Shown: piece by piece, positions 32,704 through 45,262 of the stretch | Numbering within the stretch: the stretch's first letter is position 1 | How the letters are laid out: every line of letters starts with the position of its first letter | Assembly: GCA_033220425.1 (NCBI GenBank) | Contig: CM065647.1 | Span: 5,642,001 to 5,706,000 of the forward strand | Reading direction: 5' to 3' | From: Lepraria neglecta | Lineage: Eukaryota > Ascomycota > Lecanoromycetes > Lecanorales > Stereocaulaceae | Length of the DNA stretch: 64,000 nucleotides | Translations under genes and position numbers: made by a program | The notes under the pieces: generated by a model | Database searches by the model: none | Told to the model about the DNA's origin: nothing | What the model saw: only the letters and a program-made list of their open reading frames with translations

Positions 32704-33350
32704 ATGTCTCCCACCCTAAACCCTCGCACCCTCCGCCTCGCCTCAATCGCCTCCGCATCCATCGGCCTCTTCCTAAACACCATAACTATAATAGTAAACA
32801 AACTAACAGTCGACTTGCACGCCCCCAAGCACCTCTCGGCATGGGCTTTCCTCCCCCTCATCCTCACCATGCTAGGAAATTACACCATCCTCCATTTCCA
32901 TGCTGTCTTCAAAATCAAACATGACATCCCCGCCAACCTGCTCATTATTGTTGATGATTGCGCTTTCTTGGCTTTCTTGGCCCTGCTGATTGTGAATGGC
33001 ATTATTATTCACGATCTGGGGTGGAGTCATTGGGTCGCGATGGATAAGATTCAGATGTTGACTTATAATTCTATGCCGTGGATTTTTTGCGGGTGGGTCC
33101 TCCTCTATCATCTAATTCTCGGCACCAGTCCTAAATAGTAACGGCTGCTTATAGTGGCATCCACCTCCTCCTCGCACTACAGGGTGCAATCGATGTACTC
33201 GGCCTCAAGTTTCCAAAGCGCAATACTCGTTGTGCGGATTGCCATCGCAGAATTGAGCAAGGAAAGGGCAGGGCTGCGGATGATGGCGCGGGCGAGCCAC
33301 TGTTGAGAGCTGAGGATAATAGTGATGAGGATGTTGAGGATGATGTTTAG
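32704..33350 (+). CDS. Small four-TM membrane protein, unknown function
   Basis: Two exons (32704-33092, 33155-33350) give 194 residues. Four hydrophobic segments are visible: SIASASIGLFLNTITIIV, FLPLILTMLGNYTIL, CAFLAFLALLIVNGIII and IFCG|GIHLLLALQGAIDVLGL, followed by a cytosolic tail with RCADCHRRIE and an acidic end. Length and layout resemble MARVEL-like fungal membrane proteins, but no diagnostic motif is recognised. The gene converges on the polyketide synthase with 600 bp between stop codons, so it is the outermost candidate member of that cluster; co-function is not shown by the sequence. Confidence 0.7.
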
Positions 33351-33950
33351 AGGGAAGGCTGTGGTGGGTGAGGAGGATTTTTGGAGAGGAGACGCTGCTG
33401 AATGCGTTAAGTGTTGTTTGATGGGGCGGCAAGTAATATAAGAGCAGCTTTGACCCCGCGTGGCTAGATGGTTGTCACGAATTCATGAGTCTTTGCGGGC
33501 GATTATACCTATTGATCTGTGCTGTTGTAAAGACTCAGGCCTTTTTGCGGGTGTCCGGGTAATTCGGACGTCTCTATGTCTCGAAGCCAACAATGTCTGG
33601 CAAGAAAGCACTGATTGAGTGATTTTCCGAGACACAATCGTAGTAATTGTCCAGTTGGGACTCGTCCGCCCATTGTTCGTGCAACCAGTCTCTATGAATC
33701 CAAAGGCAACTCCGTGAGACACTCGTCCGGATTCTTCTTCTGCTCGCGAAGCCTTACGATAGCTGCTCAGTGGACCACCAGTCAATTTCCCTGCAATTGC
33801 TTCGATAAAGTCATAATCATATCGATTTCATGTCTATTCTAAGTACGTGCTGTAAATGTAAAGTATGTCCCAGAAGTAAGCGCCAAAACCCCCACAGACG
33901 CCACCGTATATGCTCTATTACAAAATAACCAGAAATCTATATATCACGTA
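33351..33950. other. Intergenic region between convergent genes
   Basis: Six hundred bases between two 3' ends; no coding signal recognised. Confidence 0.5.
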
Positions 33951-36900
33951 TTATTCTGAAGGAAGTCCTGTGGCCACGGCGGCTGCGACAGCGGCGATCT
34001 ATTAAATTCGAGTTAGCAAGCTTCTTGGTTGAAAGGAGCGGACGGACGTCGAACGTACCTTTGGTGGGAACATGATGGAAAAGTGATTCCCTCCCACAAC
34101 ATGGCATGCCACCTCCGTTCCGGTAAGCTTGTCCCATCCACTCGGTCCGAATGAGTCTCTCTTCCCCGTTAACCACTGCTTGGCTTTGTCCATGTCCGCG
34201 TTGATGTCTCCAGAGGATGTAGCTGCCATGTACTCCTTGCCCTGTTCTTCCCTCCCCTCTAATACGCCCTCTTGAGCCCAGATCACTGTGACTTTGCCAG
34301 GGCTCTTGCCTGCGGGTAAGGGCGTGGCGGTGTAATGTTCGAGAGCTCTGACACTGCCTAGGAAATGCAATCGAGTGCGCTCAGTGATAGGACCACCGGA
34401 GCTCGAAAGGCCGTCGAAGACGCCTGCTTTCTCAAGAAGGTTTAGCGTTGGTGATGGCAGTGGCGGGAGCGTTCCAGGGCAGGGGCTATCAATCATGATC
34501 AAGTTTGTGATGGTCTCTCCCTGTGCGATAAGCTGGCGTGACGTTTCGTAGGCGTGGATACCGCCTAGAGACCAACCACCAAGCATGTAAGGGCCATGCG
34601 GTTGGATTTTGCGGATCTCTTCGATGTATATGGCGGCGACTTCCTCGAAGGAGATGGTGTAGTCGATGGGCGAGTTGTGGAAAGGGGAGTCGAGGCCGTA
34701 GACTGGGACGCCTGAGGGGAGAGCGGGGAGACTAATGTAGGAGAATAAGGAGCCTGCGCCATCGGGGAGGAGGAAGAGTGCCTGCCGACCCTTTTGTGGT
34801 CGGCCTTGGAGGAGGACGGATTTGCTCCTGAAGGTCGGTTTGGACGGCTCCGCATTCTTTTCAATGCGAGCCAATGGCAGGTCTAGAGATTTCTGAGGAG
34901 AGGCTGGAACGCCAAGTGCTTTTTGAACGTCGGCGAAGGTTGGGTTCTCGTGGAAGAAGTTAGCGGACAGGTTCATGCCCATCTCTGTTTTGAAAGCATC
35001 CAGAATTGAGATGGTCAGGAGCGAGTCGACACCAATCTCGGCGACTGGGGTCGACAGTTGTATCTCTGACTCTTCGATGCCGACCTCACGGGCAATGATT
35101 GACATCAAGATGGCTACCATATCTGGTTCTTCTGGAGTGGAGATCGTCGAATTGCTTTGTGACCTTGAGAACCCGGGTGATTCATTTTCGGAAGAACTGT
35201 CACTATCGTAGGAATCGACTGGGATTTGCGTCAGAGTCATCTTGTCGAGGAAGAAGGCTTTGAGCTGAGCAACAGTGGGGTATTCGATGAACAGCGAACT
35301 GGGCAAGTCCAGTCCCGTCTCTGGTCGAAGCCTGCCCAGTATAGAGATCGTGAGTAAAGAGTCGACGCCAACATCACTGATTTTCACGTCGTCACTAAGT
35401 TCGCTGACTTCGACGCCAACTTCGGATGCGATCGTCTCAAGGATTTTCGAGAATCCTCCGCCAGAGCTTTGTGCGACAGGGGCAACAGCAGCTTTCCTCG
35501 TAATCGCTGGGCGTTGCCTTGACGCTTTCGCAGCGACTGGTTTTGGTGCCACGCTCGCCTTTGGACTGGTCCCTAGCAGGCTCTGGAGAGTTGTCCGCTT
35601 CATCTGTTGGAATTTGATGCCTTTGCACACTACAACGATCTCGTCACCATCAAAAATGTAGACGTCGCCCGCTTGAACACCCCGAGAACCGGTCGGTTGC
35701 ATGCGAACGTAGCCGCGATATGCTTTCTCGTGAGAGAGGGGTGCCGCAATGCGGAAGCTCTCCCAGCCATGAGAAATGAACACAGTATCTGCCGGAGTCT
35801 TCACGCTGGCATTCAGGATAAACCCTGCAAGATGGGCCACTGTGTCAATCCAGTATGGGCTATACACGAATTGGCCATTTCCAGCAGTCGACTGGAATCT
35901 GATATTAGCCGCCGTCTCGTTCAGCTCGCAGTCCATAAAGAGCTCGTCGATGTTGTGGTATTCCTTGCTGTATGTCACGACAGTTTGGAACTGCTTGTAG
36001 ATCATGTCTTTCAGCATCCTGTGAGTACCTGCTGAGTTGGCAGGCTCGATAAGTTTGTCAATCCTCGATTGGACAAGATAAGCATTCCTCTGCCACTCGT
36101 CCATCCATTGTTGGCCATCACCATACATCACAGTGCAGTGTGCATGCTCTTGGCGTCCTTTCTCGTCTTGAGAGCTGATGATGATGTTCACTGCTTTCTC
36201 GTTGGAGTTTCTGGATGCAGAAACTTTGAGGAGCTGAGAAGTTTGGTCAGAGTCCACGATGAGTGGCCTGAACACTTCCATCGTTGACAAATCCATCGCC
36301 GGTACCGGATCAGATGGTGTCATGCGTGAGGCGATGTACCAAGCTGCCGTGAAAGCCACATCCGCGTAAACAGAGCTTGGACATAGGCCGATACCGTTAA
36401 CAAGATGACCTCGAACAGCATTGTTCAATTTTGGCTCTGAAAGTTGGGATGAAAATGTTACCGAAGCGCTATCATTTGTGAACAACTCATTTTCCACTTG
36501 TTGCAAGCAGGTCGTCGAGAAGGCTGTTTTCGGTGGTGGTGCTGCTGAAGCTGTACCGGCTGTCTCGCCTTTCCGCAGAGACCAATCTCCTTCATGCTGG
36601 ATCCAGTAGTTCTTCAGATCGAAGGCATAGGAAGGTAACTCCAATAGTCTGAGAGCGCTCTGGAAGTCTCTGTGATAGTCGACCCAGTTGACCCTCACTC
36701 CACTGTTGTAAGCATTTGCCATGCTTTTCGAGATCGTCGACCAACAGTCCTCATCGCGCTTTAGGGACGGAAGGGCCTTTGTCGGGCTCAATCCCAATGT
36801 CGACCGTACCATTCCGTGACACAATGGGTGTGGACCTATTTCGATCCATAGGCTTTCATCGCGCGCGATGCCCTCGGCTTTGCAGGTCTGAAGAGCTCCT

Positions 36901-39900
36901 TGGAATTTCACAGGCCGCCGAGCTTGTCTAGCTAGGTAGTCAGGTGAAAAAACACCCTCATCTCTTACTAGTGAGCCTAGAAGCGTTGAGGCAACCGGAA
37001 TGGTGGGCTTGCGGAATTCAACATTCTGTGCGAGAAGCCGTATGTCGTCCAAGATTGGGTCCATTTGCACCGAATGGAATGCGAAAGGAAGCTTCAGTAA
37101 TGTTTTCTTCACCCCGGCCGCGCTGAGTTTCTCCTCTAACAAGCTGATGTCCTTGATCGCACCGCTCACAACTGTACTGCTTGGTCCATTCAAGCAAGCA
37201 ATTTCGCAAGACGGCATTTGCCCGCAGGACATGATCTGCTCGATAGGCTCAGCTCCAGATTGGACGGCTAACATGGCATGACTGTTGGCGATGCATTTCT
37301 TCTCCATCAGTTCTGCGCGTTTACCAACAAGGTAAAGCGTATCGCTAACCGAAAGTACACCAGCGACACAGAGAGCAGCATACTCGCCAAGGCTATGGCC
37401 AATGACAGCTTTAGGAGCGATTCCCCATGATTTCCAGAGGGAGGCAAGTGCCAGTGCGACTGATACCAAAGCCAACTGAGACTCACTGGGGCTCGGTAGA
37501 CGATCATCAGAAGCGTCCGCTGTTATTGTCCATTTGAAAGACGGTAATCCCTGCTGAATACAGATGCTATCAAAGTCCCAAATGCTTTTCCGGAATGTGC
37601 TGTTGGTCTGGAACAACTGGCGTCCCATACCAAGATATTGCGAACCTTGTCCGGTAAACAAAAAGATTGCAGAGGAGACCTCCGTGGTTGCAGTTGGCTC
37701 CGAGGAACTGGCGAGGTCTTTTCTCATCGACTGGGTAAGCTGGTCGATACTTTCGATGCCATATGCTTTACGGATGACGTGATGCATTCGTCGCGCGGTA
37801 GTCGTATAGGACAGGTCTTGCAATTGTGTTTCCGGGTTTGACTCGATGTATTCCAACAGCCGTTGGGTATTCTGCCTGAACGAGGTCGATGTTTTGGCTG
37901 AAACAGCTACGACGTAGGCAGTGCGAGGATCTAGGCCTTCTCGCATAGTCTTCGGGGCATCTTCTATGAGAAGACTTGTATTGCCGCCCTGTTCGAGGGT
38001 TTTCAGCATGGTTTCTGCCAAATGTCGGCTGAGGGCGATTACTTACTGTGGCGTTGAAATTGTTCAGCAACACTCGTCTTTTCCCATCACCTCCGCTGCG
38101 AGCTTTGAATGGGGTCATTTTGCGGTTGATGCGGACGTTGATCTTGTCTAAGGGAGGGAACTTTTCATTGATACGGCCTTTGATACCGACATGGGGAGGT
38201 ATAGCGTTCTTCCGCATCATCAACAAAACCTTCACCAACGAGTTTGTGCCGGCAGCCTAAATCGTATTTTGTTAGCGACTGCTTTAGGCAAATCTAAAGG
38301 GGAGGCTTTACCGCTTCGGCATGCCCGAAATTTGCCTTCACTGCACCCACGTGCAAAGGGTTCTCCTTCGTCCGACCTGCAAGTACGTTTGTTACCGAAG
38401 TGAATTCCGTGGCATCCCCGGCTTGGGTTCCTGTTCCGTGCATCTCTACATAGTCAATCTCGCTTGGCTCGACATCTGCTTCCCGCAGGACCTGCCGCAT
38501 GAGTTTTTGCTGGGCTCCAGCGTGTGGATGAGTTATAGAGACCGCGTGTGCTGAGTGATTTGTAGCGGCAGATCTGATGACAGCTTGGATATTGTCTCCT
38601 TCGGCCATAGCATCATCCAAGCGTTTCAGGATAATGCTACCTACTCCATCTCCTCGGCAGTACCCATCCGCGTCATTGTCAAATGTTTTGCATGATCCTG
38701 TGGGTGATAAGAAACTCCCTCGACTTAGGCCTGAGAACATGTCAACGCCTGTCAGAACATTTGTTCCTCCAGCGACGGCGGTATCACACTCATGTGCTCG
38801 TAGCGAAGACATGGCCATTTGGATAGAGAGTGTGCTGGAAGAGCAAGCAGCATCTACACAATAAGACGGACCTTCCCACTTGAAGTGGTAGTTAAGCCGG
38901 CCAGGACCAAAGGCTCGGATGCCTCCAGAGACATAGTACATCTCGATATTCTGTGATGCGTTTGCTTCGCGGTAATCGTCGAGTGTCTGGCCAAAAAAGG
39001 TGCCAATTCGATCGCCAGCGGTCGATGGGGTTCCATCTGGAGTGTAACCTGCCATCTCAAGGGCCTCATATGTCGTCAGAAGTAACAATCGCTGGGCTGG
39101 GTCTGTTTGTGCTGCTTCTCTGGGAGACATGTTAAAGAGTCTTGCATCAAAGAAGCCAGGTCGGTCCACGAAACACCCATACGGCGTGTAACTCGTGTTC
39201 TTGATCTTTCCCGACGGATCACAATGAGTATCAACGTCGAATCGATCTCTTGGAATCTATCTAGCGTTAGGTTCTGATCCTTCGATGGATATTTTGGACT
39301 TACCTTTTTGTGAACATCTCTGCCATCTTCGAGGATTTTCCAGACATCTTCCAGGGTTTCGGATTCCGGTAGTCGAGCTGCATAGCCAACGATGGCGATA
39401 TCACTGGACCGATTCTCGGGTTGGAGTGCTCGCAGTGGCTGTAACTCAGTACTTTCTACAACGTTGATTCCGGCGCTCGTCAACTTTTGCCGAAGGCCAT
39501 CAGCGGCGCGTACAGGACCGGTGCTAGTCAGCACAACGTCTTGACCTGCAAGATTGGAAAGTATGTTTTGAACAACTTTTGACCAGCTCAGAGGTTCTTG
39601 AAGGATGTCCAAGACAATGTGCTGCAAGGCCTCCCCAAGGGTGCGGGCTGCAATGGGCTCCCCAGACCTTGTGGAGAGGATGGCCACATCTTTCCTGAGA
39701 CGATGCTCATGGCTATTCGACAAGGGGCCAATAATCCTCTCGAGGTCGGGAGTTCCCAGATGAGGAGCATGGAACGCGGCGGTGATAGGAAGCTTGACTC
39801 TGCGCGCTTTCTTCAAAGGCCCGGAAAAAGAAAAAAGGGACGCCAATGTAGAAGGCGGCCCGCTAATGGTCGCCGTCGAATCTGACAGCGCGCTAATGTA

Positions 39901-40620
39901 CGCCGTCTTGCTCGTGGCCATCGTCTATTGGAGGTAGTTGTTAGCGATGATAAAGAATAAGCGAACAAAGTGGGCTCATACATAAGTTTGGTGGAATTGA
40001 TCGAGGGCCTCTTGCTGCTCGAAGGGAGCAATGCCGGGCACGATAGTCGCCCAGCTTTCACGCGATTTTTCGATTTGGTCTGATCGACGACTTGCTTCTA
40101 GACCTAGACGCAGCGAGACGCGAACGATCTCCGGTGCCAGATTGAGCAGCTGGCTAGTGGTGTTCGAGACCGCCATGGCCGCCGCCGGCAGCATGCCTGT
40201 GCATAATCCGACCAAGTACGTTGTTGATGAGGGATTTGCTTCAAAGGCAGAGTCGTCATTTTCTCCTCGGCTGCATTAGAAAAGCAGAATTAGCCTTAAG
40301 TTTCGAGAGGCGGGTGGTGAGATTCACATCAATATCAAACCCAACTGGGCTATGCAAAGAAGAACGGTGGTGACCGCTTCCTCAGGAGTGTGGCTCTTCG
40401 AGTATGTCTCTGCCAAACTGAGAATCGAATCGAAGGAAGGAAATAATGAGCGATCTGGCTTTTCTGAGAGTGCTATCTCTTGCCGAACAGCATTGTATGT
40501 CTTCCGGAAGAAGACCTGAAGCGTCACGGATTCTCTTGACTGGCGATATAGCTGCTTGATAATAGGACACGGGTCGACCGTTTGGTCCCCGAAGAGGACC
40601 AGTTTGGTAGGCAGAGTCAT
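33951..40620 (-). CDS. Non-reducing polyketide synthase, SAT-KS-AT-PT-ACP-ACP-TE
   Basis: Seven exons (40620-40328, 40270-39982, 39924-39304, 39256-38312, 38256-38047, 37988-34059, 33998-33951) sum to 2111 residues. Domains with catalytic residues: SAT with Cys121 (GLCTG) and His246 (AFHAPHL); KS with Cys539 (DAACSSS), His674 ([11 protein letters not shown]) and His713 (NFGHAEA); AT with [10 protein letters not shown] and Ser985 (GHSLGEY); product template with His1314 ([13 protein letters not shown]) and Asp1501 (YWIDTVAHL); two ACPs with Ser1663 and Ser1775 (both GVDSLLTIS); and thioesterase with Ser1926 (GGWSLGG) and His2088 (GGNHFS). No reducing domains are present, so it iteratively condenses malonyl-CoA into a poly-beta-keto chain, cyclises it in the PT domain and releases it through TE/CLC. 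All active sites are intact, so it is probably functional. The tandem-ACP-TE layout is shared by pigment (naphthopyrone/naphthol) and perylenequinone-type synthases; which product it makes cannot be read here. Confidence 0.95.
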
Positions 40621-40691
40621 TGTGAAGGAGATCGAAAAGAGCAAGGAGGTGGAATCTCACTAGCCCGCAGACAGCGGGTCCAGCTCTGGTC

Positions 40692-40700
40692 TTTATAAAA
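40692..40700 (-). promoter_or_regulatory. TATA-like box of the polyketide synthase
   Basis: Read on the minus strand, tttataaag lies about 75 bp upstream of the synthase ATG. Confidence 0.5.
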
Positions 40701-42540
40701 TTGAGTAAGAATTATTCATCTGGAAGGCTGAGTCCCGAAGGTCTCCGACGCCTCAACCGCTGTCTTCTTCATGGATGAAGCTCCTTGTGGACGTTCTGCT
40801 AACGTGAGGATGCACCTTATCGTCCCATATCGCGTCATCAAGTATCAAGCGAACATTGATCAGCTTTCTCGTATCTACCCGGACCAGGGGGTCTCAATGA
40901 AACGTTCTCATGATAGTCATGAGTCAACAGGCGATACCAGAGGATGTCCATCGTTGAGCCTGTGGGTCAAGACAAGGGTGTGAGCATCCGATTCGCCGCT
41001 GGTATCAGCAGCGGCTTACCATTACCTGGTGCCTGATGGCGTTCATCTATCTCGTCCCGCTTGTTCATCCCACGCCTCGCGTCAATTCCTAAGCAGTATG
41101 AGACTCAGCAGGACGGAGCAGATGGCGCTTACGCCCATAGGAATAGATAAAACAGCGGTGTGTATATTCTTCCATGACAATGGTTCTTGAAGTTGAACAC
41201 CGTGTGACTGCATACCATACCTTATCACCCAGTCAATTGCACAGGAGAACCCCCTGTGTAGGAGTCCTACCACCTAGGCAGCATGACTCCCTAAGCGAGT
41301 GTCGGTCAGAAGAGTATGACAAAGGGTTCAATGTCACCTAACCGAGGCCTGAGAAATATCTAGGGCTGACAAGATAGTATATTTTTGAACATAATTCTCC
41401 TATTGGATTGCCCGCACGTTGCATGGGTTTATGCGAGGCCTGCAGACCTTCTGGGTTAACCGAGAACGTGGGATTTCAGTATGAGCCAGCATCTGGATTT
41501 GAGAGAGACCCACGGCACCGGCACCGGGTCGTAAACGTTCCCACAATAAGGAGACCCGAAAATCATTACCCTTGATGGTGGTATCTCGATCCGTTGAACG
41601 ATACGAAACATGCTCATGACAGTGGTCACGGATCCACTTTTGTGGAGAACGAGAAGCTGAGCTGATTACGGAGACGCCGTATGTAGCAAAACATGAGAGG
41701 TAAAGAACCCAACTGCACAGCCTGTGCGCTCGGAAGTAACATGGAATGAGGCTACCAAGCGATTGGGAGAGCTAACTGAGGGAAATTAAAACGAGTGTAC
41801 TAAACTGCAAAGTTTTCGATACTGTTGCAGAGCTGCAACCGCTGAGAGATTAACAACGCGTTCGGGGAAGCCTGAAAGGTGCTGATGGAATAGCAAATTA
41901 CGCATCGAGGTTGCTGTGCGCGAGTAGTGAAAGTAAGTGATGACAAGACGTCGGAAAGCGCAATGGTCATCAATGACAAAACGGGACGCGTCATACTAGT
42001 ACGGTAATCTATGGCTTACTAAGAATGCAATTTCCAAGCACGATTCCCGATTCTAAGGGCCTTCTCATGCAGCTGATTCTAGGATCGCTTCGACTTGATC
42101 TTACCTTTGCCTCGACCTCTAGGATTACACTAGCAAGCGATCTTTGTTTCCGTCCAGAAAAGGTCGGCCTTTCAAAAATTCCGAGCGAACCCGTGTGATT
42201 AGAAAACAGGTATGGGAGCAACACTAAGCTAAGGGTTGAGATAAACTGTCAATAGCAAGCAAGCAAGCCTAGCTCGATTAGGAACCCGTTGCTTTTCGTA
42301 TCTTGGCTCCAGCTGGGATCAAATCCATGCACGTCTCTATGCTTGTAACCGGGCTGCTTAATGTCAAGTGAGCCTTGTACCAATCCATCTGCCAAGGTCT
42401 GGCGGTGAACTGCCTTGGCTCGCTCTTGCTCTCAAGTCGAGTATTTCCTCGGGGACACCGCTCATACTTGAAGCCTTTTATATTCCGGTGTAATATTCGA
42501 ATTCTAGCTGCAGGCCGACAGCTCGTATGTAGCGCTCGCT

Positions 42541-42594
42541 TACGGCCTTACGGCCTTATGGCCTTACGGCCCTATGGCCTTATGACCTTATGGC
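42541..42594. repeat. 8-bp minisatellite, about 6.5 copies
   Basis: The unit TA(C/T)GGCCT is repeated in tandem with scattered C/T and G/A differences, within the intergenic region 0.6 kb upstream of the P450 start. Confidence 0.85.
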
Positions 42595-43177
42595 GCTGCG
42601 TAATCGCTTGAGAAGCGCGTGGTGCGCGAAAGAGCCACCGAGCTTATGCGATGCAGGCCCACCTTAATCTGACACAACCCCCTCCTCGAAGCCTATTACC
42701 ATACATGCAGCAGGTAGACTCATCTCAAGCTGACATGAGAATTGACGTCATGGAGCGGTGTGATGCTGGCAAATAGTTGACATGCATCTGTCAGATACGA
42801 CGTTCAATCTGGGCCAACCGCAACGACTGCTCATTCTGTCGGGCTTCACCAAATCCATGGCCTATAGAAGATCCATTGGAGACCACTGATAAGCCTATCG
42901 TTTTGATCCCATGAATTCCCGATATGCATCCAGGCCTTGTGGATAAACCTTGATGTTTTACGCACGAAACCCGGTATCATGCATGTAAGATGGTGTAACG
43001 TCGCCGTGTGATGTAAGCATTCCTCGGAGTCAGATCAGAGATCTCTTTGTGCTTGGCTCTTCGCCCATCTCTTCGTCAATTAAACCCCCCCGCAACATTA
43101 GCAAACATGTATCCCCCTTCCTAGAGAACAACCTTTTCTTATTACAACCTTACAAAGATCTCGCAAAGATAGCAAAA

Positions 43178-45262
43178 ATGCTGGGCGTCATCCAATACAG
43201 TCTTCTGACCATATTCTGGCTGCCCATAGTTGGCGCTGGTCTCTATGGAGCTGGTCTAGCAATTTATCGCCTTTTCCTAAGTCCCCTTGCCAAGTTTCCC
43301 GGTCCTAAACTTGCAGCTTTGACTCGCAAGTATGAATCTTATTATGAGGCGGTTCAGAATTACGAGTATCTCTGGAAGATCAAAGCGATGCATGAGAAAT
43401 ACGGTAAGCAATTCTGGCTTTGTAGACCGCGTAGCATTGTGGACTCGATAAAAGCCTGGGTAAATCCAAGGTTGTTTGAACATACTTACTAAACTTAGAA
43501 CTTCAGGTCCCATTATTCGCATTAACCCCCACGAACTTCACATTGACGACAACGATTTCTTCGACAAATTGAACAGCTTCCAAGGAAAATGGGACAAGGA
43601 CCCCTACACAGCTCATCAATTCGCCAACCCCGGATCGTTGGTCGGGACCATCGATCATGATCTTCACCGCAAAAGACGGGCAGCGGTCCTTCCATTCTTC
43701 TCGAAACAAAAAATCTACGCTCTGGAGCCGGTGATACAATCTACGATTGAGAAGCTATGTGACAAGATGCAATTTTATCAAAAAACCGGACAACCACTGA
43801 ACCTACGCAATGCGTTCAAATGCTTTGCGGCTGATGTTGTTGCCGAATATTGCTTTGCTGAGAGTGGAGGTCTTATCGATAAACCCGACTTCGCGGCCGA
43901 AAATTGGGTGCAGCATCAGCAGGGTTTGAAGTCTGGCTTGAGGGCACGATATCTCCCACAGTGGTATATGCCCGTGGTTCGAGGGGCACCCGCATGGATT
44001 CGCCAGACTGTTGACCCAGCTGCGAAACATTTCGAAGTCTGGCACAGAGTGAGTCTCCTGAGTCCCGTCAAGTAAAATCAGTGCAGTAGGAGAGCTCGTG
44101 GATTCAACAACGCTTAGTCCCCTTCGTCGTTTGTAATATTTGGGCCAAGCTGACGATTTGCACAGGACGTAGAAGGCCCAGTCGGCCGAATGGAAACACG
44201 CAAAAACGACGAATTCTACGAAAAAGCAGGCCACCGAACCATCTTCCACGAGCTCATCAACAGCCCCCATCTCCCTCCAGCCGAAAAGGGAACAATCCGT
44301 GTCATTCAAGAAGCCGGCGCCATGGTTGGAGCTGGTGGTGAAAGCACGTCACAAGTGCTTACAGCCTTCATGTATTGTCTTTTGGCAAATCCTCAAGCGA
44401 TGAGCAGACTGCGAGAGGAGCTGCGCTCTGTTGTGCCAACTGCAGACTCTCCGGCACCTTCTCTACGGCAACTCGAAGCGCTTCCATATCTGGTACGTCA
44501 TCCATATTATTGCGGGCTTCGCGAAGAATTTGCTGATTGACTCGATATTAGACTGGTTGTGTTAAAGAAGCATTGAGGTACGTTCTTCCCAGACAAGCCA
44601 AGCTATGCAATCGTTTGTACTGACATTTAAACAAAAGGCTTCGTACTGGAAAAATCGCACGACACCAACGTATCCCAGCGGCTCGGTCTCTTTACTACAA
44701 GAACTGGGAGATCCCAGCCGGTGTAAGTAATGATCCATCTACCACAAAGCAACACCACTGTAGTTCAATTGCACTGTCTACACGCACTCAGCCTCATTAT
44801 CAGACACTTACATTTCATTCTGCACTATTCACCATCATGAGAATTTTCTAACCTTTCCCAGACAATCGTCAGCATGACCCCCATCTTCGTCCACATCGAC
44901 CCAGAAATCTTCCCCAACCCGCACGCCTTCATGCCCGAGCGCTGGCTCAACCTCGACGAAGCGGAGCGCCAACGTCTTGAACATTACTTCGTCCCCTACT
45001 CCAAGGGAGCACGTCAATGCGCTGCAATCACGTGAGTATTCCTCTCGCGACGGCCGGACAAGATAAGATATTAACAATGTGGATCCACAGGCTGGCAAAT
45101 TCAGAGCTCTACATGTGTATAGCCGCCATTGTCGTCCGCTTCGATCTCGAGTTATTCGAGACCGACGAATGGGATACTGAAATGGCTGTTGATTCGCATC
45201 ACCATTCTCCTCGGCTCGGGTCCAAGGGCGTTCAGGTTTTCGCGAAGAGATCGACTTTCTAG
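43178..45262 (+). CDS. Cytochrome P450 monooxygenase
   Basis: Seven exons (43178-43403, 43507-44048, 44166-44492, 44552-44577, 44638-44722, 44862-45031, 45091-45262) give 515 residues. An N-terminal membrane anchor ([20 protein letters not shown]) precedes a Pro-rich hinge ([11 protein letters not shown]). The helix I motif is [12 protein letters not shown]; the ExxR motif is split by introns as CVKEALR; PERW follows at FMPERWLN; the heme-ligand Cys455 lies in [13 protein letters not shown]. The canonical loop is FxxGxRxCxG; here the first Phe is Tyr448 and the last Gly is Ala457. The family uses NADPH-P450 reductase in the ER membrane to hydroxylate, epoxidise or couple substrates. Placed 2.6 kb from the polyketide synthase and divergent from it, it probably oxidises the polyketide. 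The 26-nt exon 4 is unusually small but in frame. Confidence 0.9.

Larger units (their letters stand above)
40621..43177. promoter_or_regulatory. Long divergent intergenic region of the cluster
   Basis: The synthase (-) and P450 (+) are transcribed away from this 2.56-kb stretch, which must contain both promoters. I find no transcription-factor gene or other open frame with protein character in it. An 8-bp tandem repeat sits at 42541-42594. Candidate regulator sites such as short CGG palindromes could not be singled out by eye. Confidence 0.45.

Noticed and set aside
34538-38260. Multiple plus-strand open frames inside the polyketide synthase
   Set aside because: Shadows of the real minus-strand coding sequence, with no independent protein signal.
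39076-39303. Apparent frameshift in the KS domain of the polyketide synthase
   Set aside because: A 47-nt GT-AG intron at 39257-39303 joins HKK to IPRDRF in frame; the gene is intact.
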